Of a stretch of DNA of 64,000 bases, positions 51,386 through 61,229 are shown piece by piece. The first letter of the stretch is position 1, and every line of letters starts with the position of its first letter. The notes below the pieces were generated by a model that had not been told where the DNA came from, made no database searches, and worked only from the letters and a program-made list of their open reading frames with translations. Location: NCBI GenBank assembly GCA_039105265.1, contig JAPFFF010000001.1, positions 3,720,001-3,784,000 on the forward strand, written 5' to 3'. Origin of the DNA: Tritrichomonas musculus (Eukaryota; Parabasalia; Tritrichomonadida; Tritrichomonadidae). The position numbers were made by a program, and so were the translations under genes.

Positions 51386-52819
51386 AATTTCGTAGTAATG
51401 CCTATCTTCATAGAAAGTGAAATAACATTCATCTATTTCTTTTGAATAATGCTGCAAAAACAATTCATCATCATCTTCATCATAATCAAATTTTGATTTT
51501 TTATAGCTTATTTTTAAATTAATATCAGCATTAGATCTTGTTAATAAAATTTGAACCATTTCTCTATTTCCACTATGAACTGCAATCGACAAAGCCGTCT
51601 TTTCGATTATTTCATAATAAGCATAATTATTGTTCTTGCGGTTTGTTAAGATTTGATTGACATCAATAGCATCATATGATAATAAAATGTTAACAATTTC
51701 ATTGTATCCACCTTCAACAGCGATTGATAACAATGTTTCTTCGTTGAGTGATCCATCATCTTTAATTGTTCTATTGATATATTCAGAAGAGCTTGGCAAA
51801 TAACATTTGTAAAAATAAACAAATATTGGATAATCAAATTTAATGTAAAAATAAAGATTTTCATCTTTAAAATCAAATGGTATTGAATAGTTATGATATT
51901 GAATTGTTCTTTTAAAAAGTTCGAATGTGTCAATTTGCTTATTGTCATTGAAATACTCTGTTAAATCAGACCAAAAACATTTTATTGATTCAATCAAACA
52001 CTCTTCATATGAATTATTTGGTGGTTTAACATCATTACTTTCAAGATAATTGATCAATTCAGGATTATTTGAATGAATTGAATAAATCCACAATGACGAT
52101 GTCAATTTAACATTGTTTAATGCCATGTATTGAATGATTTGAATTGATCCAAAGAATGCTGCATATTCAATTAAGGTTGGTCTTTTATCTACCAAAAATG
52201 GATTTGTCTCAAATATTGATTCTGGAATTAAACTATTAAGATTAATGTTTTCTTGATTAACTAATTTGATAAAATCTACAATTGAATCATTTTGAATGAG
52301 ACGACAAATATCACAATCATTTTCTCCGATTTTTCTTTTTTTGTCATATTTTTCGAATTCTTCTTGTGCAATTGCTGCTTTTTTAAGATATGAATAATAA
52401 CTTGGCATTGCTTTTGCTTTGGTGAGAATGTGGCTGTTTACCTTAATAATTCCTTCTTGGAAAAGAAAGAGAAGAATTCTTTTGTTGCTGCTGAAAATAT
52501 CAAAAATTTCATTGGTTGAAAAGATTTCTTTGATGTCATCAAGGAAATAAAGAATCAATTTTTCTATTTTATCATAAAAATTTGGATATTTATAACAATT
52601 GTTGGCAATGCTTTCAATTAAATGAAATATTTCTATCAATTTGAGTTTCCTTGGGAAATTAGTTGTGTTGTATTCCAAAAAATCAAATTTTGGGAAGTCG
52701 TTGTTTTCTTTAATATAATCCAAGATTTCATCTTGTATATTTTTCATTTTATTGATATATATTTTCATTTTATTAGTATGCCTTTTCATATAATTGACAT
52801 GCTTTTTTAATTGCTTCAT
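51365..52819 (-). CDS. Ankyrin/DUF3447-type trichomonad protein, truncated by insertion (484 aa)
   Basis: Layout is that of the very large trichomonad ankyrin family: a helical N-terminal domain (YNTTNFPRKLKLIEIFHLIE, FQEGIIKVNSHIL), a DUF3447-like middle (about 210-265: RPTLIEYAAFFGSIQIIQYM, NNPELINYLESND), and C-terminal ankyrin repeats (TLLSIAVEGGYNEIVNILLS near 358; TALSIAVHSGNREMVQILLT near 408). Ankyrin repeats bind other proteins; the partners are unknown. The frame ends abruptly after YYEINN with a short foreign tail ILMF where an AT-rich insertion begins. A TCATTA initiator-like site lies 14 bases before the ATG. Confidence 0.85.
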   Translation of the reverse strand: MKQLKKHVNYMKRHTNKMKIYINKMKNIQDEILDYIKENNDFPKFDFLEYNTTNFPRKLKLIEIFHLIESIANNCYKYPNFYDKIEKLILYFLDDIKEIFSTNEIFDIFSSNKRILLFLFQEGIIKVNSHILTKAKAMPSYYSYLKKAAIAQEEFEKYDKKRKIGENDCDICRLIQNDSIVDFIKLVNQENINLNSLIPESIFETNPFLVDKRPTLIEYAAFFGSIQIIQYMALNNVKLTSSLWIYSIHSNNPELINYLESNDVKPPNNSYEECLIESIKCFWSDLTEYFNDNKQIDTFELFKRTIQYHNYSIPFDFKDENLYFYIKFDYPIFVYFYKCYLPSSSEYINRTIKDDGSLNEETLLSIAVEGGYNEIVNILLSYDAIDVNQILTNRKNNNYAYYEIIEKTALSIAVHSGNREMVQILLTRSNADINLKISYKKSKFDYDEDDDELFLQHYSKEIDECYFTFYEDRHYYEINNILMF

Positions 52820-52829
52820 TTTTCAATAA

Positions 52830-52835
52830 TAATGA
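52830..52835 (-). promoter_or_regulatory. Initiator-like TCATTA before the ankyrin gene
   Basis: TCATTATTATTG on the minus strand, with candidate +1 A at 52,833, 14 bases before the ATG. Sequence and distance both fit the trichomonad initiator well. Confidence 0.5.
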
Positions 52836-53700
52836 AAGGCTTAATACAAAACTTTGTTGAGCTTTTTAAGTAGGTAATTTTCAAATCGAAAAAAATGTAC
52901 TTTGAATACTTATTATACCATATTAATCGGAAATTTACGAGCCAAAATTTTAAAATTTTTTTTTTGGAAAATCCACTTTTTGAGAGAATTTCTATGGGGT
53001 TGAAAAATGATTTGATTCACCAAAATCAACTGATTCAGAAAATGAAAGAAAATAACTAAATTGATCAGTGAATTAAAAAAAATATTTATTTTGCTGATTG
53101 ATTCAAATTTGTGAGTTTGATTCACTAAATATACTTGTTTTATTAGTAAGATTTGAATAAGAAAACTGTGATGTTCTGCTGAATTGATCTGATTTAGTAA
53201 AAAATAATTAGATTTGATGAATTTTGCAGATTCAATTAAATGATTAGATTCATTTAAATAAACTCGATTTTGAGAAAACTAACTATTCCTATGCTTTGTT
53301 ATAGTCATATAATATTCATTAGTTTTTTATGCAATAGCAATAAATCATTAAGAATGATTTTTAAATGAGTTGATTATAAAAATATTTTGATATATTTTTG
53401 GTTTGATTAACAAAACATTTTACCTCGAAAATGTCCAACCTTAGCTTTGATATTTCATGATCAGTTGTACTTGAATTTCAATTAAAAATATTTTTTATCT
53501 CACATTTCATATTTAAGAATCGATTCAATAAAACAAAAAGTGATATTTTGATATCGATTATCCAAATAACATGCTTAAATATAAGAAGAACCCATTAACA
53601 AAGAGTTTCATGAGTCAGACTCTTAATTTTTAAAAATATTTGAAAGATTAATATCATGATTATTTACTCACAAAATAAATATATATTTAATTATTTGTTC
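52836..53700. other. Spacer between ankyrin and DENN genes
   Basis: AT-rich spacer. Between about 53,010 and 53,275 the octamer-like phrase TTGATTCA / GATTCA / GATTTGAT recurs many times in degenerate form, suggesting an old short-period repeat. No gene was recognised. Confidence 0.5.
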
Positions 53701-55815
53701 CTATTCGTTGAGCCTATTTCTAACAATCCGAATATGACTTTCTGCAACCGCCATCATATGCATATCTTTATTAAATTTCTGTGAGATATCATTTATTAAA
53801 GCATTTTTTATTATTACAAGTTCACCTTTATTTCTTTCTTTCAAAGCATCAACTGGCATCATTGATAAAAAAGATTCTCTAAAAGCTTGTCTGTACATGA
53901 TATTTTTTCTCCAGTCTTTAAATGTTAATGAGTCCTGTAAACGCATTGCATCTTTAGTTGTAAAAAATTGAATCTTTGGATGAAGTTTCTTTTTTAAATT
54001 ATATTGTTGAAAAGAGATTTTGGATACATCTAATGAAAGCGAATGACTATCAAAAGTAGAACACGTATTTAATGATAATGCTTTATTTTTGATTAGTGGT
54101 TTGCATTTTATCTTTCCAATTTGAATATTAGAATTTGATGTTTGAGCCGGATGTGAAAGTTCACTTGCAATTTGATCCATATTTATTTCTTCTGCATCAT
54201 TATTTTCATCGTTATTTTTAATAATTGTCATACCCTGACTAATGACATTATTATTAGAATTATTCAAATTTCTATTAACAGATATGCTATTATTTATATG
54301 ATTAGTAGGATTATTATCATTAACATCATTATTAATCAACTTTCTGTTAATTAAAACATTGCTACTACTATTTTTATATTTTAATTCATTTTGATTAATA
54401 TTACTTGGCGAATTATTTGATGTTTTATTTGATTGCGACTGTTGGCTTGACTTTGAGGCAACAAAAATACCAAAAAAGTCTTCCTCCCGCATTTTCTTTC
54501 CCAAGACATCAAAATATATATCTTGCTCAATTTTTTTATTGAGCTTGAATTCAATTAAAGCCATCATTTTATTCGTTGCTTTCCTTAATGAATAACAACA
54601 CATAGAATGACGGAACGTTTCAGAAGATGGAGGAGAAGAAGATTGAGAGTTCTCTTTAGAATGCTCAGTCAATTGTAGATTAAAAAAAGAATTCACTCTA
54701 TTATTAAATGGTCTTAAACCAAAAAAGTTGAATTTCCTTAAATCAAAATATGAAAAATTATTGCTATTTATATTCATGACTTCATTGTTTGCGGAAGGAG
54801 GGTTTCCTGTATTTTTTTCATTTAAAAATTTTTGTTGGAGAAAGTCTGGATCTATTTCATGATATTTATCAGCTCCAATAGGGGACAATAAACCAACCAC
54901 AGCAAATTGTTTGCAACGTTCTGCAAGTAACATATTAGTTGTTCCAACAACCTTCCACTTTTGTGATTGATTCGTAATGATTTCTGCAAATCGAGGATCA
55001 CCTAGACGAGTATATGCGATATATGGCTCACAATATTTAAGAGGAGCTGCAAGGGATAGAATTGAATAAACTGTACACGATACTTGGGAAGGTGAATCGC
55101 CAATAATGAGGATCCCACGGTTTGTCATCAAAGCTCGCCAAATAACATATAAATTGGTTTGTGGAATAAGCCAAAAATTGGGATCGAATTGCGAATATGT
55201 AATGTGCTCATTTCCAAGGACAACTTTAAATGATTGAAATGGTGTAACAACAGTAAATGTTAAAGTTCTATCATCAAAAGCACACAACTGAGTACATCTC
55301 CATACTTCTTCAAAAACAATTTCTGGAATTGAAGCTTTTTTGCACGTTTCTTCATTTTCATTTTGACAATTACAACTTATTAAACTTTTATTTGATTTAA
55401 TATTTTGATTCTTTTGGTTTTTTTTAACAAATTTCTTTTGTTCATTTTCTTTTATTAATAATTGTAGAAGGAATGCTCTTACGTCTAGAAGCATTTTGAA
55501 TATCTCTGATGCAATCAATTTATGAGAAAGAATAACAATTGAATTTGGCTCTTTGATATTATTATAGGTATTTGTATATAAAAATGACAAAACATAACAA
55601 TTTTTATCATCTATTGATGTAGAAAATATTGTAATCGATTTTTTCAAAGCATCCTGTTGATTAGAAAAATCTGTTTGTGTTTCAGGAATAGAGCAAATTG
55701 ATAGAGTGTCTTCTTGATGTAAAAAATTGAAGTTATTAGGATAAAATTTAGAAACATATGCCCCCTTTTCACGATTAAATTTAACTAAACACACAGCATC
55801 GAAAAAATGGGACAT
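53701..55815 (-). CDS. DENN-domain protein, DENND6-like (704 aa)
   Basis: The N-terminus FDAVCLVKFNREKGAYVSKF fits the longin-like uDENN start. The core at about 220-320 (LYVIWRALMTNRGILIIGDS, then LSLAAPLKYCEPYIAYTRLG, then VVGTTNMLLAERCKQF) follows the DENND6/AVL9 pattern of a central DENN domain. The rest is Asn/Ser-rich and disordered, with helical segments near the C-terminus (FKDWRKNIMYRQAFRESFLS). DENN proteins usually act as guanine nucleotide exchange factors for Rab GTPases on endomembranes; the Rab partner cannot be read here. Length exceeds DENND6 (about 600) because of the Asn-rich inserts. The first in-frame ATG at 55,815 was used. Confidence 0.75.
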   Translation of the reverse strand: MSHFFDAVCLVKFNREKGAYVSKFYPNNFNFLHQEDTLSICSIPETQTDFSNQQDALKKSITIFSTSIDDKNCYVLSFLYTNTYNNIKEPNSIVILSHKLIASEIFKMLLDVRAFLLQLLIKENEQKKFVKKNQKNQNIKSNKSLISCNCQNENEETCKKASIPEIVFEEVWRCTQLCAFDDRTLTFTVVTPFQSFKVVLGNEHITYSQFDPNFWLIPQTNLYVIWRALMTNRGILIIGDSPSQVSCTVYSILSLAAPLKYCEPYIAYTRLGDPRFAEIITNQSQKWKVVGTTNMLLAERCKQFAVVGLLSPIGADKYHEIDPDFLQQKFLNEKNTGNPPSANNEVMNINSNNFSYFDLRKFNFFGLRPFNNRVNSFFNLQLTEHSKENSQSSSPPSSETFRHSMCCYSLRKATNKMMALIEFKLNKKIEQDIYFDVLGKKMREEDFFGIFVASKSSQQSQSNKTSNNSPSNINQNELKYKNSSSNVLINRKLINNDVNDNNPTNHINNSISVNRNLNNSNNNVISQGMTIIKNNDENNDAEEINMDQIASELSHPAQTSNSNIQIGKIKCKPLIKNKALSLNTCSTFDSHSLSLDVSKISFQQYNLKKKLHPKIQFFTTKDAMRLQDSLTFKDWRKNIMYRQAFRESFLSMMPVDALKERNKGELVIIKNALINDISQKFNKDMHMMAVAESHIRIVRNRLNE

Positions 55816-56256
55816 AAAATATTTAAAAAGTCTTTTACAAACGTAATAATTTATTTTAGAAAAAGTTCTTCAATTTCCATTCATAAATGGCCCCATAATA
55901 TGCGAGTATATTATTTTCATTATAATCAATCATATAAAATTGTTCAATATTATTTCACATGTGCAATTATTGGTTATCAGTTACTAGATTGAAAATACAC
56001 CAATTAATTTGATAAACGCCAAAAAATATAATATATTTAAATTAGAAAAGAGTAAAAACACAAGAAAATTATATGTTTATATATGATATTTTAATATAAA
56101 AAAGTGATTAGATTTTATTATATCATTTTTAATCATTTATAATTATTATTTATTAGGATAATTATAATTTAATAATAAAAAAATTGAATGCATATCTAGT
56201 CGCTTTTTGAAAAAAGCAATAGAAAAAAAGTTAACAGGATCATAAATTCTTGATTA
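55816..56256. other. Divergent spacer between DENN and beta-helix genes
   Basis: AT-rich spacer of 441 bases that must hold the promoters of both flanking genes. Apart from an initiator-like TCATAA near the plus-strand start, nothing was recognised. Confidence 0.5.
56240..56245 (+). promoter_or_regulatory. Initiator-like TCATAA before the beta-helix gene
   Basis: TCATAA with candidate +1 A at 56,242, 15 bases before the ATG, fits TCA(+1)Y(T/A). It is short and could be chance. Confidence 0.35.
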
Positions 56257-58866
56257 ATGTCTAATAATCAAATCCCGCCACCACTTACTGCAGGCATTCC
56301 ACCACCACTTTCTGCAGGCATCCCAACATTAAATACACCATCTCTTTCGCCAATTCCACCATCGCTTTCACCAATTCCACCATCGCTTTCACCAGTTCCC
56401 CCATCTCTTTCCCCAACGCCTCCTTCCCTCTCACCAACCGCACCTTCCCTCTCACCAACCCCACCTTCCCTCTCACCAACCCCTCCTTCCCTCTCACCAA
56501 CTCCTCCTTCATTGACTGTAAACCAAACAATTTCGTCAAATTCATCATCAGTGAACATTTCAGCAACTCCATCTTCAGATGTAAATCTTTTTGCAGCAAA
56601 TACAACAACATCAGCAACTCTTGTTACATCAAGAGCTCCTGCAGTTATTCAACCAAATGAAGTCCCATCAAAAGCTTCTGTTGATGATAAAGGTGTTCCT
56701 CAGTTGAATTTGAAACCATATGCTTCAGCACCTCCAACTACATCAAACAAAGTAATCACTGTTTCACCAACTGAAGATGGTGTCATCTCAGCAGCAGCAG
56801 AAGCAGCAGAAGACGGATCAACAATCGTTGTTCAAGCTGGTAGATACACAGAGTGCATCCGTGTTAACAAATCGCTTAGATTTGTTTGTGTTGGTAAAGT
56901 ATCATTAAGATCTGACGGGTTAGGAGAAATTTTCATTTGCAACGCTCCATATGTATACATTGATGGCTTCCACATTAAGCAAGATGTCTCTCGTGCCAGA
57001 GGCGCAGTTTCAATCAACAGTGGAACTGCCCATTTCAATAACTGTAAGATTAATTCTCATGCATTTGCAACTATTCAAATCAAAAGGGAAGGCCAATTGA
57101 AGTGTACATCTTGCAGATTACAATCAGAGAAATGCCCAATTCTACTTTCATCTCATGAAGCTCAAATTTATGTTGACCAATGCGTTTTGCAAAATAGCAA
57201 GACTGTTATGGCAACATTAAAAGGATCAACTGTTGCATTATTCTCCCAATGCCTTTTCAAAAACGCATTAAAAGGTGGAATTATATCTGTTGAACAAACT
57301 CAAATCGAAGTTTATTCATCCACATTTATCGATAGCACAGTTGAAGTTAATTCTTCAGGTGAAGTTAGCGTCATCAAAGGATGCACTTTTGAAGGCACCA
57401 ATCAATCTCAAAGAACTGGAATTGTTGCTGCAATGAATTCAGCACTCCATATTGTTGTTAATAACTTCACTTCTTCAACAATTGACTGCAGGGATCAGTC
57501 TAAGGTTAAATTCAGGGATAACAGATACAATTCATCCTCTTTGATTATTTGGGGAAATTCATCTGCAGAAGCAGAAACAGAAACGTATTCAGGTGATATA
57601 TTAGGTGGAGCAGGAGCAGCTATCAGCGTCTCTGTTGGAGCCACCCTTCAGCTTAAGAAGTCAAACTTTAATAACATTAACGGATATGGCGTTGTTTCTT
57701 ATGATTCTACTAAATGCACACTTGATCTTTGCAGATTTTCGCAGGTCTCTAGATCAGCTGTAGTTGCTCATAGCGGCTCTCAACTAGTTGCAGCTGATTG
57801 CGATATTCAAGGTGGCCAAGAAGTCGGAATCAACCTTAACCAAGTACATAGTGCATCATTTACAAGAGTTAGCGTAAAGGATACAGCTTCATCTGGTATC
57901 GAAGCTTCTGGTACAAATTCACTTACTCTTGATGGATGCAAGTTCGAAAATTGCCGTAAGTGCGGTATTTTCATTTCATCATCTTCAGGTGTTGTTGCCA
58001 AAAATATTATTTTGGATCATAATGGCTACTCTGGAATTCATCTCAGCCAATCCGAGGTAACTTTTGAAGGATGCACACTTATCCAAAATAAGAAAGGAGG
58101 TATTTTCGCTTGTCAATATTCAAATGCACAAATTAACTCATGCACATTCACAAGAAATGAGTGGGCAGCTCTTTTTGTTGAAGCTCAATCAAAGGCATCA
58201 CTTAGTAAATGCACTTTCCAAGAAAACGTTCTTTCAGTTAGTATTGCAGGAGAAGCTACCATGAGTGATAGTAAAATCGTCAAACAATTGCAAGGAGGAC
58301 AAGCAGCACCATCACTTCAAGTTTCAGGAGGTAGCCTTGAATGCACTAATTGCCAAGTCTTCAATAGCACAACAGCTGCATTCATTTGCGATAACGGCCG
58401 TTTCGTTTCCAATCAAACCGAATTCAAAGATAACAAGGTCCATCTAGAAGTGACAAGGCATGCAGAAGCTGTTTGCAAGAAATGCCAATTCCTTAATTCA
58501 ACAGGAAATTACGCAGTTAAAGTATCTGAAGATGCTAAAGCAACTTTAGATTCGTGTGAAATTACTGGAAATGAAAGCATTGGACTTGTTGTTGAAGCTG
58601 AAGTTGATATTACTAATTCACTCATTAAACAATCAAAGAAGATCGGAATATTATGCTCTGGATCATTGAACAAATTGATTAAGGACAATGAAATATTAAA
58701 CAATGGCGAATGTGGCGTACAATGCAATAGCGGCGCTCTCTCTATTATCAACAACTCAATCAAAGATCACAAGAAATTTGGTATTTATATCACAGCAGGC
58801 GCCACGCCAGCAGTCGAAGAAAACAAGTTTGAAAAGAATGGTCTTGCTAATATTTGGCATGCTTAA
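56257..58866 (+). CDS. Right-handed parallel beta-helix protein with proline-rich N-terminus (869 aa)
   Basis: Residues 1-90 are Pro/Ser-rich with tandem PPSLSPT units. From about 165 the chain opens with the pectate-lyase/CASH-like start (VISAAAEAAEDGSTIVVQAG, RYTECIRVNKSLRFVCVG) and then shows some 25 beta-helix turns of the form x-C-x-F-x-N-x-x-x-G-I, for example DGCKFENCRKCGIFIS, HNGYSGIHLSQS and ENEILNNGECGVQCNSG-like steps. Many turns carry a Cys, perhaps forming ladders. Similar repeats occur in FBXO11 and in carbohydrate-active proteins; no catalytic residues, signal peptide or F-box are seen, so a cytosolic binding role is more likely. The stop lies in TTAAACA (UAAA signal). Confidence 0.85.
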   Translation: MSNNQIPPPLTAGIPPPLSAGIPTLNTPSLSPIPPSLSPIPPSLSPVPPSLSPTPPSLSPTAPSLSPTPPSLSPTPPSLSPTPPSLTVNQTISSNSSSVNISATPSSDVNLFAANTTTSATLVTSRAPAVIQPNEVPSKASVDDKGVPQLNLKPYASAPPTTSNKVITVSPTEDGVISAAAEAAEDGSTIVVQAGRYTECIRVNKSLRFVCVGKVSLRSDGLGEIFICNAPYVYIDGFHIKQDVSRARGAVSINSGTAHFNNCKINSHAFATIQIKREGQLKCTSCRLQSEKCPILLSSHEAQIYVDQCVLQNSKTVMATLKGSTVALFSQCLFKNALKGGIISVEQTQIEVYSSTFIDSTVEVNSSGEVSVIKGCTFEGTNQSQRTGIVAAMNSALHIVVNNFTSSTIDCRDQSKVKFRDNRYNSSSLIIWGNSSAEAETETYSGDILGGAGAAISVSVGATLQLKKSNFNNINGYGVVSYDSTKCTLDLCRFSQVSRSAVVAHSGSQLVAADCDIQGGQEVGINLNQVHSASFTRVSVKDTASSGIEASGTNSLTLDGCKFENCRKCGIFISSSSGVVAKNIILDHNGYSGIHLSQSEVTFEGCTLIQNKKGGIFACQYSNAQINSCTFTRNEWAALFVEAQSKASLSKCTFQENVLSVSIAGEATMSDSKIVKQLQGGQAAPSLQVSGGSLECTNCQVFNSTTAAFICDNGRFVSNQTEFKDNKVHLEVTRHAEAVCKKCQFLNSTGNYAVKVSEDAKATLDSCEITGNESIGLVVEAEVDITNSLIKQSKKIGILCSGSLNKLIKDNEILNNGECGVQCNSGALSIINNSIKDHKKFGIYITAGATPAVEENKFEKNGLANIWHA
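56341..56514 (+). repeat. In-frame 21-bp-class repeat encoding PPSLSP(I/V/T)
   Basis: About eight units of a seven-residue motif (PPSLSPT, with I, V or A variants). Codon choice is C-rich (CCACCTTCCCTCTCACCAAC), unlike the surrounding gene, so the array looks recently amplified. Confidence 0.9.
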
Positions 58867-59215
58867 ACAAAAAAATTTCTTCCACATATTTTAATATTTT
58901 TAGTTAATATCTTTTTTTTTTCTTTGCAATTATCTATTTTGTTACTCATATCAATTATATTAGCTATTTTCTCCTCTTTGTTTTATACATGACAATATTA
59001 ATGCTTCATTTTTTTTCTGAATATTTATCAATATGAATTCAATACTTTATATTCTCAAAAAGTTAAATTAAGATTTATAGATATACATTTTATAAAGTTG
59101 ATGAAAAAATCATTAATCTATTTTTATTACTATTTAAATGTGTTTATTCAAGAAAAAAATTCATTAAACTAGTTTGAATAAAAATCAAAACAAACACACT
59201 CAAATAGTCTTGTAA
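58867..59215. other. Spacer between beta-helix and phospholipase B-like genes
   Basis: AT-rich spacer. TTCATTAAAC at 59,160-59,169 holds an initiator-like TCATTA, but 53 bases from the ATG. No other feature was seen. Confidence 0.5.
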
Positions 59216-61168
59216 ATGCGCTTTTCGTTTGTTCTCCTCTCTTTTCTTTTTATTAGAATAACATTTTCGCAAACAATCATTCATACCGCTTCTTGCAATG
59301 TTGTAGATGGAGTCCCAGTCATTTCTTCTGGCGATGAAACTACATATACAGTATGGGCTAATTTTACAGATTCACTTAACGAAACAGGCTGGTATCAATT
59401 CCATTCTCATGGCGTTGAAGGAAAAAATTCACGTGATATCATGCGTTGTACAGGTGCTCTCGAAGGTTATTTATCTGCTGAAAGAATTCATCAACATTAT
59501 AATCTCATTTTTGACATGCAAGAATGGAATAGGGGTGAAGACTATCCACCAGTGACTAAGGATTTTCTTCAAAAAAATTTGGAATTTACAAGACTATCTG
59601 TTGAAGCTTATCAAGACTCTAAATATTGGCAAACAATAGGTCTAATATTAACTCAATTTGATGGTTTTGTCCAAGGCTATCAACAAAAATATAATAAAGA
59701 ACACGAGAATTATTTAACTGAATTTGATTTATGGTTCCTCCAATCGGAAGGCGATATGTTTGATATAGCTGAAATATTTCCAAATGACGTACAAGATGGT
59801 AGCGTTAAGCCCGGCCCTACAGCTAAAGACAAGCAATTATTCCGTGGTAAGAAAACAACTAATTCACGATCTAAACCAAAATCAAAGGTTACACCAGGTG
59901 AACATTGCAGCGGATTAATTCGCCTTTTACCAGATTATTCTGATGTATTTTTTGCACACGATTCTTGGAGTAGCTATGTCGAACTTCATGGAGAATTGAA
60001 AGAATACATCATTCCAATTCCGGAATTTAAATCACATCGAATTACAATGAGTACTAGGATTGGCAAGCTTGCTAGCTTTGATGATTTCTACATCAATGAT
60101 CAAGGCCTTTTTGTTCTTGAAACAACAATCAACAATTTTAACGAAGAACTTTATTCAAAAGTTGTTCCACAAAGCCTTTTCACATGGATTAGAGCTGTTC
60201 ATGCTACTTGGACAACAGACAATGGCAAAGATTGGACTGAAACTTTTATTCGTTACAATTCAGGAACATATAACAATCAATATCTCGTTGTAGATTCAAA
60301 GAAGTTTGTACCAAAGGAAAAACCTACAAATGACTTACTCTGGATTATTGAACAATATCCTGGAATCTACAGAAATCAAGATGTTACTCAATATCTTGTT
60401 TCTGATGGTTTCTTCCCATCTTTCAACACACCATGGTTTGAAGAATTATACAATCTTGCTCATTTCCCAGAAATAGTTGCCCAGTGGGGAGATGATGGAA
60501 ACTATTGGAGTTACAACACTTCAGCACGTTATTATATCTTCTACAGAGATGTGCCTCGTATTAAAACATTCGAAGATTTTAAAGCTTTCATGCGCTACAA
60601 TAACTGGAAACGTGATATTTATTCAAATGGTGATCCAGGCCAACAAATTCTCGCCAGATATGATCAAAGGCCAGGCTTATCACCTCATTATCCACCCAAA
60701 TATTTTGGAGGACTCGATTCTAAATGCTTAATGCTATCTGAAGCAAAATATGGTTCAAGAATGCAATTTCATGCTAGAGCATCACCTGCTTATGATGAGA
60801 AAAATGGAATTCCAAAATTTGTTTTTCCAGATGAATCAATTTTGAAACATGATGGTCTTCCTGATGTTTGGGACTTTGATTGGATGACATTCAAATCAGA
60901 TGTACCTGATGTTTGCTCACAATTCCATAATAAGAAGAAAGATTGCTTAAATACTGAAGGTTGCGGATGGTGTCCATATTCTACTTCTTGCTTCCCTGGC
61001 ACAAGCGATAAACCATTATATAACGAATCCTGCCCAGATGGATGGACTGTTAAAGCTAAAGCTAAGCCATGGGCAACTCCAGTTATTATTGCAACATGCG
61101 TAATAGTTTTAGTATTTGTCGTAGCTTGTTTTGGTGCTCACTTTTACATAAAAAGGAGAAATAGCTAA
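59216..61168 (+). CDS. Phospholipase B-like (PLBD/LAMA) protein with PSI-like segment and C-terminal membrane anchor (650 aa)
   Basis: Signal peptide at residues 1-18 (MRFSFVLLSFLFIRITFS). The PLBD family core is clear: HGVEGKNSRDIMRCTGALEG, a basic linker that is normally cleaved, then GEHCSGLIRLLPDYSDVFFA with the N-terminal-nucleophile Cys C231, and FAHDSWSSY. FVLETTINNFNEEL and RYDQRPGLSP also match. The enzyme class removes acyl chains from phospholipids in lysosomes or outside the cell. Unlike the usual soluble form, this one adds a Cys-rich PSI-like segment (about 566-612, ending CGWCPYSTSCFP...CPDGW) and a transmembrane helix (about 620-644) with a short KRRNS cytosolic tail, so it is type I membrane-bound. 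The stop lies in CTAAAT. Confidence 0.92.
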   Translation: MRFSFVLLSFLFIRITFSQTIIHTASCNVVDGVPVISSGDETTYTVWANFTDSLNETGWYQFHSHGVEGKNSRDIMRCTGALEGYLSAERIHQHYNLIFDMQEWNRGEDYPPVTKDFLQKNLEFTRLSVEAYQDSKYWQTIGLILTQFDGFVQGYQQKYNKEHENYLTEFDLWFLQSEGDMFDIAEIFPNDVQDGSVKPGPTAKDKQLFRGKKTTNSRSKPKSKVTPGEHCSGLIRLLPDYSDVFFAHDSWSSYVELHGELKEYIIPIPEFKSHRITMSTRIGKLASFDDFYINDQGLFVLETTINNFNEELYSKVVPQSLFTWIRAVHATWTTDNGKDWTETFIRYNSGTYNNQYLVVDSKKFVPKEKPTNDLLWIIEQYPGIYRNQDVTQYLVSDGFFPSFNTPWFEELYNLAHFPEIVAQWGDDGNYWSYNTSARYYIFYRDVPRIKTFEDFKAFMRYNNWKRDIYSNGDPGQQILARYDQRPGLSPHYPPKYFGGLDSKCLMLSEAKYGSRMQFHARASPAYDEKNGIPKFVFPDESILKHDGLPDVWDFDWMTFKSDVPDVCSQFHNKKKDCLNTEGCGWCPYSTSCFPGTSDKPLYNESCPDGWTVKAKAKPWATPVIIATCVIVLVFVVACFGAHFYIKRRNS

Positions 61169-61229
61169 ATTAAAAAGTTTATTATTTATTTTTAAATAAA
61201 ACATCGAGTAGAATTTCTCATCTTTGTTT

